From the NCBI GenBank assembly GCA_025618425.1, contig CM046848.1, positions 24,121,455-24,185,454 of the forward strand: a DNA stretch of 64,000 nucleotides. Reading direction: 5' to 3'. A program made the translations under genes and the position numbers. Numbering within the stretch: position 1 is the stretch's first letter; each line of letters starts with the position of its first letter. The notes beneath the pieces were generated by a model. That model saw only the letters and a program-made list of their open reading frames with translations. It had not been told where the DNA came from and searched no databases. Positions 44,095 to 63,261 of the stretch are shown here, piece after piece. This DNA comes from Heliocidaris tuberculata (lineage: Eukaryota > Echinodermata > Echinoidea > Camarodonta > Echinometridae).

Positions 44095-45129
44095 AAATTT
44101 AATTATGTTGACTTTCTTGTCAATGAGCTGGGCAGATTCTAAAGCAAATGCCAAAGAATAAGATAATATAACATGAAGAAATTCAAAGCAATCTCGGGAA
44201 ACTTTCAACAAAATGTCTAAATCAATCATTTGTGATAAACGGGAATTCTGAAGGAAAAAATACAAATGTCATATATCGCGCTGCGCTGGAAATTTAATTA
44301 CCCCAGCTAGCTAGTTTGCGATAGAATTCAGTGGATGCGATGAGCTAGCTAGCTCGCTAGCTGGCGGGCCGGCCGCAAAGACAGAGATGGCGCTATACTT
44401 AGCAACCAAACTTGACGACAGCTTGCGTGACTGGGCCATCGCTATTTTGTCGGACGGGAAATACTCAAATAAATGCTAATAACTATAAAGTTTTTTTTTG
44501 TAAACTACATGAACGGTAAGTTTATGAATTTTGAAATATTCCTATGTCTATCTCTACCGTTGAATAATACAGAAAATGTGTTTATTTGAATGGCTTATCA
44601 AATTGATCGAGGTCTAAAAAACTAACATGACGTTTATTGAGGCATGTGGGACTACAGTTTAAGAATGGCGGCCCTACGCGGTACGCCTAACAAGTAACAA
44701 GTTAGGCCTAGCAAAATAATGATTATTGTTTATATTCTGTGCGTGTAATAGACCCTTGGTCGTAATAGTCTAGATAGATTGGCATTCTCGTGAAATAAGC
44801 CACCCCGCATTCACTTTGTACATGCAGTTTATTGCGTGTAAAATGTCTATGAGGGTTCACATCCTCCATTGACTACACGGCAGTGTTTGTGTACACACTC
44901 GATGACCGGTGGCTTATTTCACGAGATGGCCGATAGATTAGATGTGATAATTTTATCACATTAAATTTGTGCAGTCCAGCCTCAAGGACAACAAGCCAGG
45001 CCCAGGGCAGGGCCACACCACGTATGGTGGTTGATCCAGTGTCCGAACACTTTTCACCACTCAAAAATGTGTTTTCTCTCTCCCTCTCCTTTTTCCATAG
45101 ATTGAACATGTGACTGTCAACTAAAAACA
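44095..45129. other. CpG-richer region upstream of CFAP157
   Basis: Positions 44270-44410 contain repeated GCTAGCTAGC-type palindromes and CGCGCTGCGC. ATGGCG motifs occur at 44387 and 44668. A foldback pair lies at 44786-44926. It may contain distal promoter elements, but no transcription start can be fixed. Confidence 0.4.
44786..44926. mobile_element. CFAP157: Foldback element upstream of CFAP157
   Basis: TCTCGTGAAATAAGCCACC at 44786-44804 is perfectly inverted at 44908-44926. The arms may extend a little outward (TTGGCAT against GGCCGAT). It lies about 430 bases before the CFAP157 start codon. Confidence 0.6.
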
Positions 45130-45354
45130 GCATTATTGGGAGTTGATACTGCAGTGCGAGGAAGGTCCCTCTCGCGCCAACACATCACAGCAACTTGCAA
45201 CAAACGATGTAGCTGTCCAGCTAGCAAAACAAGGATCAACGTCAAACTAAGATCAGAAACATTTCAAAGAAAATTCTAAACAAAGAGTAAGAAAAACTTA
45301 CAACACAACAAGTTTTGGTTGTCGACTTAAAAAACCAAGGACAAATCCAGCACC
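45130..45354 (+). promoter_or_regulatory. CFAP157: Probable CFAP157 5' leader and proximal promoter
   Basis: The sequence just before the ATG is open, A-rich and free of splice signals, so it is probably contiguous leader. It includes a start-stop ATGTAG at 45207-45212. The transcription start is not determined; CpG-rich DNA with ATGGCG motifs lies further up at 44270-44700. Confidence 0.35.
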
Positions 45355-51677
<6,323 letters not shown>

Positions 51678-51918
51678 TCGTCATCTTGTTTTCGCTTACC
51701 GATAAAGCAGCTTTGTGAAAGCACATTTCATCTAAGACATTCTGTGAAAGGAAAATATTTGTGCAAATTGTTGGAAAAGCAGTGTTGATTTATAACCATA
51801 TATGGATAACACTTCAGCTGTAGCAGACTGCACCTTAATGGATATTTATAAGCATTTGACATATATCTCACACTAGTCAAGTGAATATGTATGGAAGCGC
51901 TATGTTTGATGAAAAATA

Positions 51919-52122
<204 letters not shown>

Positions 52123-54640
52123 AACACATGGTCACACACACCACTCTGTATGACATATAATCACAAAATGTATTTCATTCATACAGTGATCTGTGCATAA
52201 GATAATATCAGAAATAATATTTTTACAGTGTCATATATTGTAGTACATCTCCTTGAAATTATGATTTCTTGTAATGTAGTATTATTACTTATTACTACAT
52301 TGTCTGTGGGATAGCTAGTATTATTATAAACACAAGATAAACAAATTTTCAGACTTAGTCAAGGAAGATTTTTTCTCTATTAAGAATACTGAAAATAATT
52401 GAATGCGACAATTAACCCCAGAAAGTATTATTTGATACCGTCCTAAGAATGGTACTCTAGCTGCCTTATAATTACCCAAAGTATACAACCGCTCATTATT
52501 GTTTCACAGATATTTCAGAATTATGTTTTCCATGAATTTGATATATATTTCTACTATTATGCCTTCTGATTTTGTTATGTAAGTATGTAAATATATAAAT
52601 ATATACTCTTGCTATTGTATGTTAGATAGTAATTATTGTACATAGCACGAAAATGTATTACAGTGTAATTTTGATATCTAAACCAAAATCAATTCTTCTT
52701 TATCTTCCAAGTGGTTGGATTGTTGTGCAAAACAATTTGAGGAATTACCTTACTTTTATCAGAAGCTATTTAACTTGATGTTAGACTCATCAAATACAGA
52801 TTGAATTATGAATGAAATGAAGTTCCAAAGCTCTCAAGTAGAAGGAAATGACCTCAATAGCTTACAGTAAAGTTCTTACAAAATAATGACATTTTGTTTT
52901 TAAAAAGGGAAGACTGGGGTTTTAGTTGGTATCAAACATATTGGACTAAGAAGCACCCAGCAGTCCAGCACCATCTCTTTATAGATAATGACCTATTCGT
53001 CTCCTCATTAAATGTGTTTTTAAAAAATACTTACTTGTCACCTCAGAAAGTAAGAAAGTGTTTTTGCAGTTTTGATGTTTTTAATAATAATTTTGGGAAC
53101 TATAATTTTAAATGTGGGTAGATCATGCAATCATAATTTATTCATTTCCTAATGCATATTAATATGATTATGCACATATTGCGTAGGTTAATATGAAAAG
53201 TTTGATGTTCAATATGATTGAATGTATTTACAATAAGTCACATACCGGTACTCCTTCAATCAAACCAACATTAGATATATATAAATACAATTATAAGATT
53301 ACTATTACATTGTGTAGTGGAACACCCTTGTACGTCACTTCACAGTATTTCACGAACATATAAAATAAACAACATGTATGAAAAGGTCAAATTGTTCTGT
53401 CACACACTATACAGCTGTACATGATATCACACATCGCATTTTGTGGAAAATTTAAAAGAAATAATTCCATGTATGTATGGCTTATATCTTAAGTTGTGAA
53501 GTATGCCTTGTGAGAATATATGATCATCTGAATATTTGCACGTCATTGCAATGGAATGCGTTCACATGAATATTCTTGTCAGGTTAACACTCTTATATAT
53601 GCACATTCATATTCATATTTCGTATTCATGAAATTAGCAATAGGAACGCTCAAGTGTAGTGGGGTTGCAAAAGTGTAAAGTCATAAATCTGGCTGGTTCC
53701 AAGAACACTCCATCGACGTGTGCACTTTTCTCACTGCCTGTACCCACATCACACAATGCTTTCATTTTGGTACTGTACCGGGGGAGACATTTGCTGTTTC
53801 AGGGGAGGGTGTGTAAAGTCTTAAATTTCTTTGAAACTTGTGAAAAGACCTGCAAAAGCAACCTCTTTCTGGTGCCATATACCTTTCGGAAAACCAAACC
53901 AGAATGAAAAGGAATATTTTGAAATACCATCATAAAAATGTTTTTGAGATGTCCTTTCTAGTCTAATGAAATTAAGCAAAGAAAAAGTGAGTATGGGGCA
54001 ATGCCTGCAAAGGAGACAGAACTCATTTTAGGAATAGGTACATGAGCATTCATCTACATGCCTTAATTGCTCTTTTTTTTCATCACTTATGAGTGAAAGA
54101 AGTATAAAACTGTGATAGTAACTTTGAAGGAAGCTTGATGTAATCATCACGATATGGTGCAGGCCGTATGTGGAAATTAATTTGACCCTCGTTTTTTATG
54201 TATTTTTCTTCTTTCCGTCCAGTGAAACCCGATTCCAGATCTATGAATATAAAGGTTTAGATTTCACCAAATAAAAATTCCGTCCAGGATACTTCCTTTG
54301 CAGATTTTGTATATCTTACAATAAAGCTGCACAGTCTTGTGTCAGAAATGTATTTGCGTTTATTGTTGTTATTTGTTATTTAAAAGTTTGTATGGTCCTC
54401 GTGCATAAAACTTTGTGATTTTAATGCAAGAGAAAAATTCAAAGGTGACTCGATCAACTTACAGCTAATCAGAATCACATGGCAGGGACTATTAATAGCA
54501 CTTCCGTACTTTCATTTTGGGAGAACTAATCCCTTCTTATGCGAAAGGCTTGTTTTTTAAGCTTAAATTCTTTTATACACAATATATCTGATTAATACTA
54601 GTACAAGATCATTTGGTCTGTATATAGACCTTTATTGTCT

Positions 54641-54970
54641 TGCTCTTCTCCATCTCACCTTCCCTCTCCATTTCAATATGCTATCTCTCCTTCACTTTCC
54701 TCTGTCTCCCTTTATCCCTCTGTAATATTAACATTTTTCTCTCTCCTCCCCCCCCCCCCCCCCCCCTTCCCCATGCCTGCATGTATGTCATCCTTGTCCT
54801 CTCCATGTTCCCCATCTCCCCTCCACTTTCCTCTCTCCCCCCCTCCCTCTCCCCCCCCCCCTCTCTCTCCCCCTTTCTCTTCATCTCTCTCTTTCTTCCT
54901 TCACCTTCTTTTCCCTCCTCTTCTCTCCTCTTCCCTTCTCTCCTCTTCCCTTCCCTACTCTTCCACCTCT
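54641..54970 (+). repeat. 330-bp pyrimidine-rich block with poly(C) runs
   Basis: Mixed CTCC, (CT)n and C-runs (a long one near 54748) with few purines. Open frames across it are compositional artefacts. Confidence 0.85.
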
Positions 54971-55345
54971 ACTCAATCACTGCTATGATGGAGGCAATTA
55001 TATGTATCCTATGCACTGCAATTAATATTAAGACACAATCAGACAAGTACAATTTTTTTTTCGCCATTTCATAAAAATAAATTAAGTATGCTTCACACAA
55101 TAAGAAGTTAAATCCTTATGACTTACTTCATAAAATCTCTCCTATTGCCTGCAGCGTTACTGGCCAGCATTAAAATTTCAAACCCTTGTGATTAGCTCAT
55201 TGTACATTTATTCTCATAAAAATTGCTTATTCAATGTCAAAGAATAAACACTGGTACAAAATTTGGAATTTACATGTACACAAGTATAGTTTTCATAATT
55301 TCATAATTTTGATTAAGAGGAGGCAGGATTGTTAATAAAGTCAAT

Positions 55346-55560
55346 GACCCGTATTCTTAACTGCTGTTTAACTTAAACTGTGGTCTTTAAACCTTTAGAA
55401 AAATCACATTCTGAACTTTGGCTTAACTGAAACTCCAGTCTAAGTGTGCTTTAACTTTGTACAAAAATTTAGACTGGACTTATGGTCTAAGTCAATTTTA
55501 ATTAAATCTGGTTTAACTTAAACTGGAGTTTAAGTTAAACCCGAGTTAAGAATACGGGCC
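55346..55560. mobile_element. MITE with CCCGTATTCTTAACT termini
   Basis: GACCCGTATTCTTAACTGCT at the left and GAGTTAAGAATACGGGCC at the right are inverted; the interior has repeated TTTAACTTAAACTG. It is related in its termini to the element at 12335-12639. Confidence 0.75.
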
Positions 55561-57228
55561 AATGGGTTTTACGAACCAAAAGATTCCAGTTTAAACCAAA
55601 CCTATGTACTGGTGTCCTTGGATAACGTTTAAAGTCATATATCCCCCAAATATACATGCTTTATTAACTAGCAGGTGCATCAAAATAAACATAATTCAAG
55701 ATTCAGTGAAAACTGTTTTTTGTTTCCAAATGTGCTTGCTCTTCAAACATTGCATTGGTCTTCATATCTACAATATAAATCACATCTATGCTAGCTGATC
55801 ACTGCAACACATTAAAAAAATAACAAATCATAAAACATGGCATAATAAATCACTTGCACAAGGCTGGAAGATCTAGATATCTTATTTGGATTAAGTACAA
55901 TTATGTGCAATTTCTATTAACTTTCAACACCAACAATAAAATGACAAATTCAAAGTGGAATATTTAACTACATATCGTCTGTCGAAAGCCATAAGGGCAT
56001 TAACTCTGTGTTAAAGTATGTGAGTTAACACCCTTCTGGCTCCAAACAGAAGATATCATCTGCTGAGAGCCAGAAGGGCATTAACTATAGCAAACCTTTC
56101 TGACTCTCCATAGACAATTTTCTTTGTGTAGAAAGGTTTATCTCCTAAAACTCATCCACTCTGACAGTTCATACAGACTGTCTATCTGCTACATTGCTGA
56201 AGAAGGTAAGTGCATTTATTATAAAGAACATGATCCACTCTTCAATTGTGCATGATTGTCTAGTCAGAGAGAACCTCTTAGCAAAGTTTGGGCAAAATAA
56301 ATACTACCACAGTGCCTATGAAATCAATGGACCGTGTGGCAATTCAGTCCAGTATATGTCTTCAGAAAGACATTTGAATCAAGCGAATAATCATATTTTA
56401 TCATACAGTTTTAAAATACTACACAGAATGAGACCATGACATATTATCATGTAAAAAATTTAATGTTAAGAATATTGCTGTCTAGAAAATATTTATAAAA
56501 TCATGGACGGCTTAGGAAGATGTTTCAATTGCAACAGCCACATTCATTCAATTTTGCAGGATGATATATATTTCACAAATTACACAAAGTCAAACATATA
56601 TGTACATCTCAGTCATATAGTCTGCAACTATAATTATATATATCATATGTTTCACCAGTTCAAACCTGTCAATGGCTATGCTTATTTGATTGTAAACTGA
56701 CATTTTCTGTAAATAGCACACAATGGGCATATAGCACTTCTGTTAAATACAAGTTTTCATGAGAAACATTGTCTGAATAAGATTTTTTTTAAATGGGGTC
56801 TTTATAGCCAGTTGGTCACTTTTTAAAGCTTGTCATTAAGACAGTTTGAACTGTATATAAAGTAGAACTTTGTTACAACAAACTCCTTGGGATAAAGGTA
56901 ATTATACCATAGTATTTCAGTGTTTACAAACAATGGAATACAGAAAAAAATTACTTTGTTAAAATGATAAGTTGTCATAGTGTAACAAGTTCAACTGTTC
57001 AAGGTGGAGAGATCTTTGGTATCAGCCATCTACCTTGCTGACATACGATGCAACAAACCACCTCAAAGCAAAATTCTGCAGCAAAATAAAAACCATTTTA
57101 CAAATAAAATGTATGGCAAGTGGGGAGAAAAGCCTCTTAACCATGATACTAACTTATCTGTGTGTATTAAAATGCAGAAATGTGAAGCACATTAAGCTCA
57201 TGCCATTTTATTTTGCCACAGCAGACTT
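55561..57228. other. Intergenic DNA between the convergent CFAP157 and NMRAL1 genes
   Basis: No gene recognised. Holds the 60-bp foldback copies at 55985-56110 and a weak AAGACC-type repeat near 56790-56870. Confidence 0.5.
55985..56110. mobile_element. 60-bp foldback element, copy 2 plus a diverged neighbour
   Basis: Positions 55985-56043 repeat the element at 41453 almost exactly (CCATAAGGGCATTAACTCTG). Positions 56063-56110 are a further copy with an altered right arm. Confidence 0.65.
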
Positions 57229-57643
57229 CTTAACCCTTTCATGACAGGAATTATTTAAGGGCTAAATTAATCACATTTTGCTCTTCAAATTGGCAACAAT
57301 AATATTCATCTTTTAATAACACATGGTTCTAATAAAATGCAATGTCTTTGAAAACAATATACATGGTTAGGAACTCTGAGGAAAAGTTGAACAAAAATTG
57401 CCAATTTTGATAAAAAAACAATGATTTTGAATCTCTCAATGTGTTGCCAATTTAAGGATTTAAAGCTTATTCTCCTTTTTAAAATTCCTGGCATCAAACT
57501 CGATATGGTCATGCTTTAAAAGTGTACACAGTGTGTGCTGAAATTGTTGCTCTTTCTACTCATGTATCTGGTATATTTTTAGGGCTCTGAATCAAAAGTT
57601 ATTGAGCCAGACCACAAAATGTGGTCATTTGTCTAGAAAGGGG
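57229..57643. mobile_element. piggyBac-like MITE (TTAA/CCCTTTC), copy 3
   Basis: Begins TTAACCCTTTCATGACAGGA; the right end reads TTGTCTAGAAAGGGGAAGG, where the second TTAA has mutated. It lies about 47 bases beyond the stop codon of the NMRAL1-like gene. Confidence 0.82.
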
Positions 57644-57676
57644 AAGGTAGTTTACCATGTCATATGTAAAAGAGGA

Positions 57677-57682
57677 TTTATT
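57677..57682 (-). terminator. NMRAL1: Candidate poly(A) signal of the NMRAL1-like gene
   Basis: TTTATT on the plus strand reads AATAAA on the minus strand only 8 bases after the stop codon. If used, the 3' UTR would be only a few tens of bases and would end close to the adjacent piggyBac-like MITE. Confidence 0.35.
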
Positions 57683-57689
57683 CACTTTA

Positions 57690-60600
57690 TCAGTTCAGCA
57701 TGGCATAGAGTGATGTCTTATTTTCCACCACCCACTGTTCAAAGTTCTTCACGTTGGGCAACATCTTCTTTGTGGTCTCCATATTGAAGCGAAGATCATG
57801 CCTGGCGAAGAACTCAAACATGTTTCCCAGATCCTCAATGCCATCACCAGGAAGCCGCCGGAACTCCTCCACTTGCATCTGCATTGATTAACAATTGAAC
57901 AAGAAATTAATTCATACATCTATGATAAAGTGGCTTTAAAATATGAAATAAGCCATGCATAATTAGCAATGAATTTGATTGGCATAAATATCGATACAAC
58001 ACTTTGGGAACATGGGATGAATTCGACTGATGGAACAAAATAATTATTATTGCTGTTATTATACTCATTATTCTTGTTGTAATTTTTGATATCATCAATA
58101 TGTTTATCTAATATGAACTTATGAAGATCACTAGATCAGTGTATTAGCTACTTACCTTCATATCCTTAAATTCATTTGGTTTCAGAACCTTGGTGAATAT
58201 CTGAGCTATCTCATCGATTCGTAGTTTGTCCCCGACCACGTTAAACGTCTTGTTCATTGACTGGGCGGGGTTGTCAAAGATGTAATGGAGAAGAGGGCCA
58301 GCCTGGTTGATATCAAACATGTTGATGGGTGTGTTCAACATTGGGATCTCTATCAAATGAGAATAAGTGAGATAGTAATTATGTCACCTGTTGGATATAG
58401 TAAATATCATTTAGAGAATTATGTGAAAATGCTGGACAGCACAGAAAGGTTTAAAGGTAGTGTAACTAGCCTAACTGTAACTATGAAATATTACTGGAGT
58501 GGAAGATGGTTTTTTGTGAAGTGGTTGATTTATGTGTAAATCTATCATTAAATACTTGGGGAGAAACATACTGGACAGGCTGAGTTTTTGTGATATTATT
58601 AGATAGCATACCATATGGGAATTAAAGATTTATTCATCTATCACTGATTTTATTCATATGAAATCAAAAGCTTTTTATAATCCTCAAAATCTTCATTTCA
58701 TAACAGAAACTATGAAACAAGCTAAATATCTTTCTTTAAAAAAGAAATAAAAATAAATAAAAAACTCTAACTCTTCATTTATTCTGTTCCTCATAACTGT
58801 CTCACTGCAAATATATGCCACAAAAAAAAACACACAGAAAACTCACTCATTTTGGCAAGAAACAACCCTCTACTAATTAACAGAATTAATTTCCTTCAGA
58901 TAAACTTCTACGAAAAAATATATATTCTGCAAGTGGATCATCCCCTGCAGGAATAAGATGCAACATACAGCTTCTGTTTTGCCAACCTTTGGGAAGGGAC
59001 AAAAGCCTTGACAGCCAGGGGTTCTAACTGTTTACAAAGACTCTCCATTAGAAGAAGAGAGTTTAAGAGAGGGCAGTAAACAGGATTATAGTAACAAAAG
59101 CTTCACACTTTCTAGTATGCCTGTCAGGTTTAACCCTGTCCATACACTATGGAAGGCAGAGAAAAGAAGTGTTAAATCTCCTTCAAACATCCATCCAGGG
59201 CTACAAAGACTACTTCAGAAAATAGTTCAAGAGGATACTGCAAATTTGACCATTGTTCAATAAATGAAGACTTTTCTTCCAAATTCTGACATAAGGATGT
59301 GTATATCTATGTAGCCCGGTACTGCATGAATACTTAATTCAAATATATGGAACCAACAGCTCCTAATGCACATTAATTGGTGTCATTGGTGTGCAATACA
59401 CTCGGCCAGAAATATAATTAATTCTTATTTTATGTGTGTAACTGTTCGGTGCATTCTATTTATTTATTTTTAGCAGATGTTTCTGCATTTAAGAAATCAA
59501 ATACAAACATTGCATACAATAATGTTTGTAAAAAAAAATTTTTTAAAGTGTAGAAAAGTACAAGCCTTGCGCTTTTTTTTAAAAAAGGTATCCTTTCATC
59601 TATTGTCTTTTATGCCTGTTTTATGCAATACTGTTTATATGTGTTTTTATATATGATGGATGATAAATAAAAGTTAAATTGAATTGAAAAATATATGTGA
59701 TCAAGAGAAACACAGACTTAGCCGAATCAGAAAGAGAGAAAATTCTACCACCTAAAAACAATCCAAACCATATGAAGGTAAAAAAAGACTGTACAAGTAC
59801 TATACAGTAGAAAAGAGACTATACACAGAACTAAATAATAGAAGAATAAAAAATATGGGAAGAAATTAATCCAAGATATTGCTTAATTTTACAACAAATA
59901 GAAGGCTGCATAAACAATACTGAAAGAACGTATAATACCCCCTCCCATAGCATGAATTATCAACAAGAAAGCATTGGGATGATATATAGAAGCCATTCAA
60001 GCCACTTATGTAATTCAACAGGATAGAGAAAGAGAGAGGGTAAAAGTAAATTTACACAATCCCATGATTCCACAAACAAAAAAAGAGCTTCACCATGTTA
60101 CAATTTGAAGTGATATATTACTCACAGACTGTATTTGCTGACCTAATTGACTGAGACATTTCCGTATGTGCTCTAACCAATCACTTCAAGAACTAAATGC
60201 AAATACATGTATTAGCCAGCCATTGTGCTTCATTAGTCTACCCTGCTAAGTTGCTAGTATACTAATTAACCCACATATAAACTGATTGATACAGATATCA
60301 TTAACGAAATATATACAATCATATATTCCATTTTCATTTTGTAATGTTTTATAGAAAAATGTTAGCCAAAACGTTTTCAGAAGTAAATGAAAAAGATTTA
60401 CTAAATGCACCAGATGACACAGACCTGCCAACCCTGAAACCCAAGAAATAGGGACAAATGACAAGGCAGAGGCTGAAAATCAGGACATTCTGAGTTTCCT
60501 ATACATTACTACATACAGATTTTTGCAAAAATAGGGACACAGTGGTAGAAGTGGTTCTTTCTTTTACCAAAAATCAGGATTGTCCCTGTTAAATACAGAT

Positions 60601-61167
60601 AGTTGGCATGTATGGACGACATGGTAAGTTTTTATGCTCACCTAATCCATAGATGTGCTGTTGTAACTTCTTTGGCTTAAAAACTGTTGAAAGATTCTGA
60701 TATGAGAAAGGAAAGATGACGCTCGTCCTGGGCAGTTCACGTTCATTGATGTAATCGTTGATGCGGGCTTTGGCATCACAGTTCGCTGCTGAAATCCCAA
60801 TGGCCTGTCGGACAGAGGGGAGGGTACTGAACACAATGTGCTGGACTTTTTTCACCATGGCAACGTCGACTACATTTTCCCCTTGCTGGTACTCCAGCTC
60901 TTCTGGATTGGACGCACTGAAATCAGTGTCTGTAAAGAGGAAGCATCCGTAAGCTCCTTCAAGCGAGGTGGCTATGCTCTGACGATTGTCCAGATTCGTT
61001 TCAAAGATTTGGACCCCGAGGTCTCGTAGCTTACTTGCTGCATCTGATGAGGCTGCTTTCTGTGACATGACAGCTCGGATGGTGTATTTAGGGTCTTTCA
61101 GGAGGGAGTGGATCAGGGAGTTTCCTTGAGGTTCTGTGGAACCAAAGACGGTGATGATCTTTGACAT
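57690..61167 (-). CDS. NMRAL1: NmrA-like family domain-containing protein 1 homologue, complete
   Basis: Three coding exons on the minus strand: 61167-60642, 58349-58156 and 57878-57690, giving 302 residues (human NMRAL1/HSCARG about 299). The N-terminus MSKIITVFGSTEPQG is the Rossmann beta-alpha unit. GAYGCFLFTDTDF and HIVFSTLPSVRQA match the family core. The last exon, DGIEDLGNMFEFFARHD to FEQWVVENK, matches the human C-terminus (ARDLANMFRFYALRP to LDQWLEQHK). NMRAL1 is a catalytically inactive short-chain-dehydrogenase-like NADPH sensor that moves between cytosol and nucleus with redox state. Here the glycine motif reads GSTEPQG instead of GATGAQG, and the residue aligned to the human 2'-phosphate-binding Arg (VVTRNP) is in AVMSQK, so cofactor binding may be lost. 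I chose the second in-frame Met, because an acceptor (TTTTCAACAG) lies between it and the upstream Met. AATAAA sits on the minus strand at 57682-57677, just past the stop. Confidence 0.94.
58350..60641. other. NMRAL1: Large intron of the NMRAL1-like gene
   Basis: AT-rich. Positions 59440-59700 look like a retroposon 3' end on the plus strand (TAAATAAAAGTTAAATTGAA). Positions 60419-60615 may be a diverged foldback (ACCTGCCAACC at the left, AGTTGGCATGTATG at the right). No coding exon is missing: the joined protein aligns through the junction. Confidence 0.4.
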
Positions 61168-61399
61168 TTTGTAAGGTGGATGTATTCTGGTATATAGGCT
61201 ACAAAACCTGTTGAAAATAAATAACAATGAAGAAATAAGCTATACTCATAAACTGTGAAAATTCATTCCAACATGCAAATTACTTCTAATGATGTTTTAA
61301 ATGACTGAAGAAAAAAAAACTTGTAACATGATTACATAAATTCATGATCACCATGCAGCTAGTCAGCTACTTAAGACAACTTTAATATATTAGAGCATA

Positions 61400-61520
61400 A
61401 GTCACAGTAGGCTATGATCATCATCACCATGATCATCATCATCATTACCACCACTATCATCATATTACAACTATCAACATCATAATCATCAGTCATCATT
61501 ATCACCACCACCATCATGAC
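61400..61520 (-). repeat. NMRAL1: ATC/ACC microsatellite in NMRAL1 intron 1
   Basis: ATCATCACCATGATCATC-type sequence on the plus strand, i.e. GATGGTGATG on the gene's sense strand: the same repeat and same sense polarity as the GOLGA1 array. Confidence 0.75.
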
Positions 61521-62085
61521 CCTATGAATTCCTAAGAAATCAAGTCCCAGTGAAAAAAATGTGTGCCAACTGCCAACCCAGTACTTTCCTCTATAGCCTT
61601 ATAAGTTACATCGTCAATATCATTAATCAATTATCATCTGTATTTAACTGACATCTATCGAGTCTATATCTACTAACCAAGGCGTAAACAAGAAAAAATA
61701 TTTTTTTAAACTATTCTCACGATAAAAGAGGCCTTTTCAGCTTTATATACAATATATTTACCGACAAGATAGTAATAATAATAAGCAAATTAAAGGTCCT
61801 TGCTCTGGGAATCTGCAGCTGCGAGCAATGCAATAACTACACCGTCGACCACACAACCCCACTTATTGACTGGTGGACTCCCGATGAATAGGGTAGGCGG
61901 TGTGCGATCGTTACCCCTGTAAGTGGTCTCAAAACTCTTCAACAACTTTCATGTACGATGTACATACACTCTATGAAGAATTGAAGAGAACCAAACGGCC
62001 AGCAAACTGTTCTAAAACTTACAACACCTTGAATAATAAACTTCAAGTTGAAATGAGCCACAGTTTCAGAACTCAGTTTACTTAC

Positions 62086-62200
62086 CTGCAAAATCCTCAA
62101 TAGTACTGCGACAGAAGTTATACGAGACTGGATGAAACAGCTGGTTATAATGGCGTACGACGTTGCCAGGTACCGCGTTACCGAAGGGCGGCGAAATGGA
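62086..62200 (-). promoter_or_regulatory. NMRAL1: Probable non-coding first exon and promoter of the NMRAL1-like gene
   Basis: Read on the minus strand, GGATTTTGCAG is followed by GTAAGTAA, a strong donor with its last exon base at 62086. The matching acceptor is at 61208, 40 bases before the ATG. The upstream 62100-62230 is CpG-containing (CGCCGCCC, GTAACGCGGTACC). No ATG occurs in the predicted joined leader. The left edge of transcription is unknown. Confidence 0.5.
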
Positions 62201-62229
62201 AAGATCAAAGGAATAACGTAGTCCCGTTG

Positions 62230-63261
62230 TTTCGAATCAAATTAGTTGAAGAATAGGTCCTATACCGGACTAAATCCCTGCAAGTTTAAATTCTCAAAGT
62301 AGTAGAGCGGTTTTACAATGTATAGGCGATTCAGCTTCCATTCGTGCAGTTTTGAGTGTACATGCGTTCCCGGCAGTTTTGTATAAACTATTATTGATTT
62401 TTTTGTCTTTTTACTTTATCGCGCGGGTCAACCTCCTTTGTCGCAATCGGATTAAAGTTGTTGTGAAGCATTTGCTATGAATAGATTCGGAGAGGGGAAA
62501 CAATTTGTATCAATAAATGTACATTTCATCAGATGTCTATACTGTCTATACAGGCCGTATGCAAGATTCATTCAGTCATTTTTATACAAGCTTGTAATAA
62601 AGATTTGATGCAAAATGAACATTCTCTTATAATGAAATATAGTATACATGGAGAGGACCACATGCAAAAATGGCCATATATTATACGCTTGAGAAATATA
62701 CACTCAGTTTGGTAGACACATAGCCCCTTATTATGTGCAATGAAAAGCAAAGAAATACTTGGGGGAACATAATTAAGAGAAGAGAGAGAGAAAGAAAAAA
62801 AAAACAGATCGAGATAAAGCGATATGTAAAGAGGAGAATATGAAATAAAAAGATGAAAAACGTTGCTAAGATTCAGCCTCTTCAAAAACACGGTATAGTC
62901 ATACAATACTGCTTTATCTATTTTTTTTTCTACTTCATGATTCACAAATCATAAAATTATAAAAGGTATATTTGAAGAAAAAAAACCTAAAAAACAAAAC
63001 AACAATATGGTACTATTAGTAGAAAGACAAACTTCGTGAGTGCCAATTGGTGAATTCCTTATATAGGTAACCCAACATATCAGGAAAAGAAAAAATGATT
63101 CCATGACGACGTTGAATAGACCATTATTTTAGCGGTATCCCCCCCCCCGACCCCCACCCCCCCCCCCCCCCTTTATTGTCATTTCGGAAGCCGGATTGTA
63201 TCTCTTATAAAAGGAATTGCATTGTTTCGGAATAAAAGCTGCGAAACAATATTGGGGACAA
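62230..63261. other. DNA upstream of the NMRAL1-like gene
   Basis: No gene recognised. Contains a purine tract GAGAAGAGAGAGAGAAAG at about 62775-62804 and C-runs near 63140-63172. Confidence 0.5.

Noticed and set aside
61168..61227. Upstream in-frame Met giving a longer NMRAL1-like N-terminus
   Set aside because: A splice acceptor (TTTTCAACAG) falls between the two Mets, and MSKIITVFG aligns with the family's usual start.
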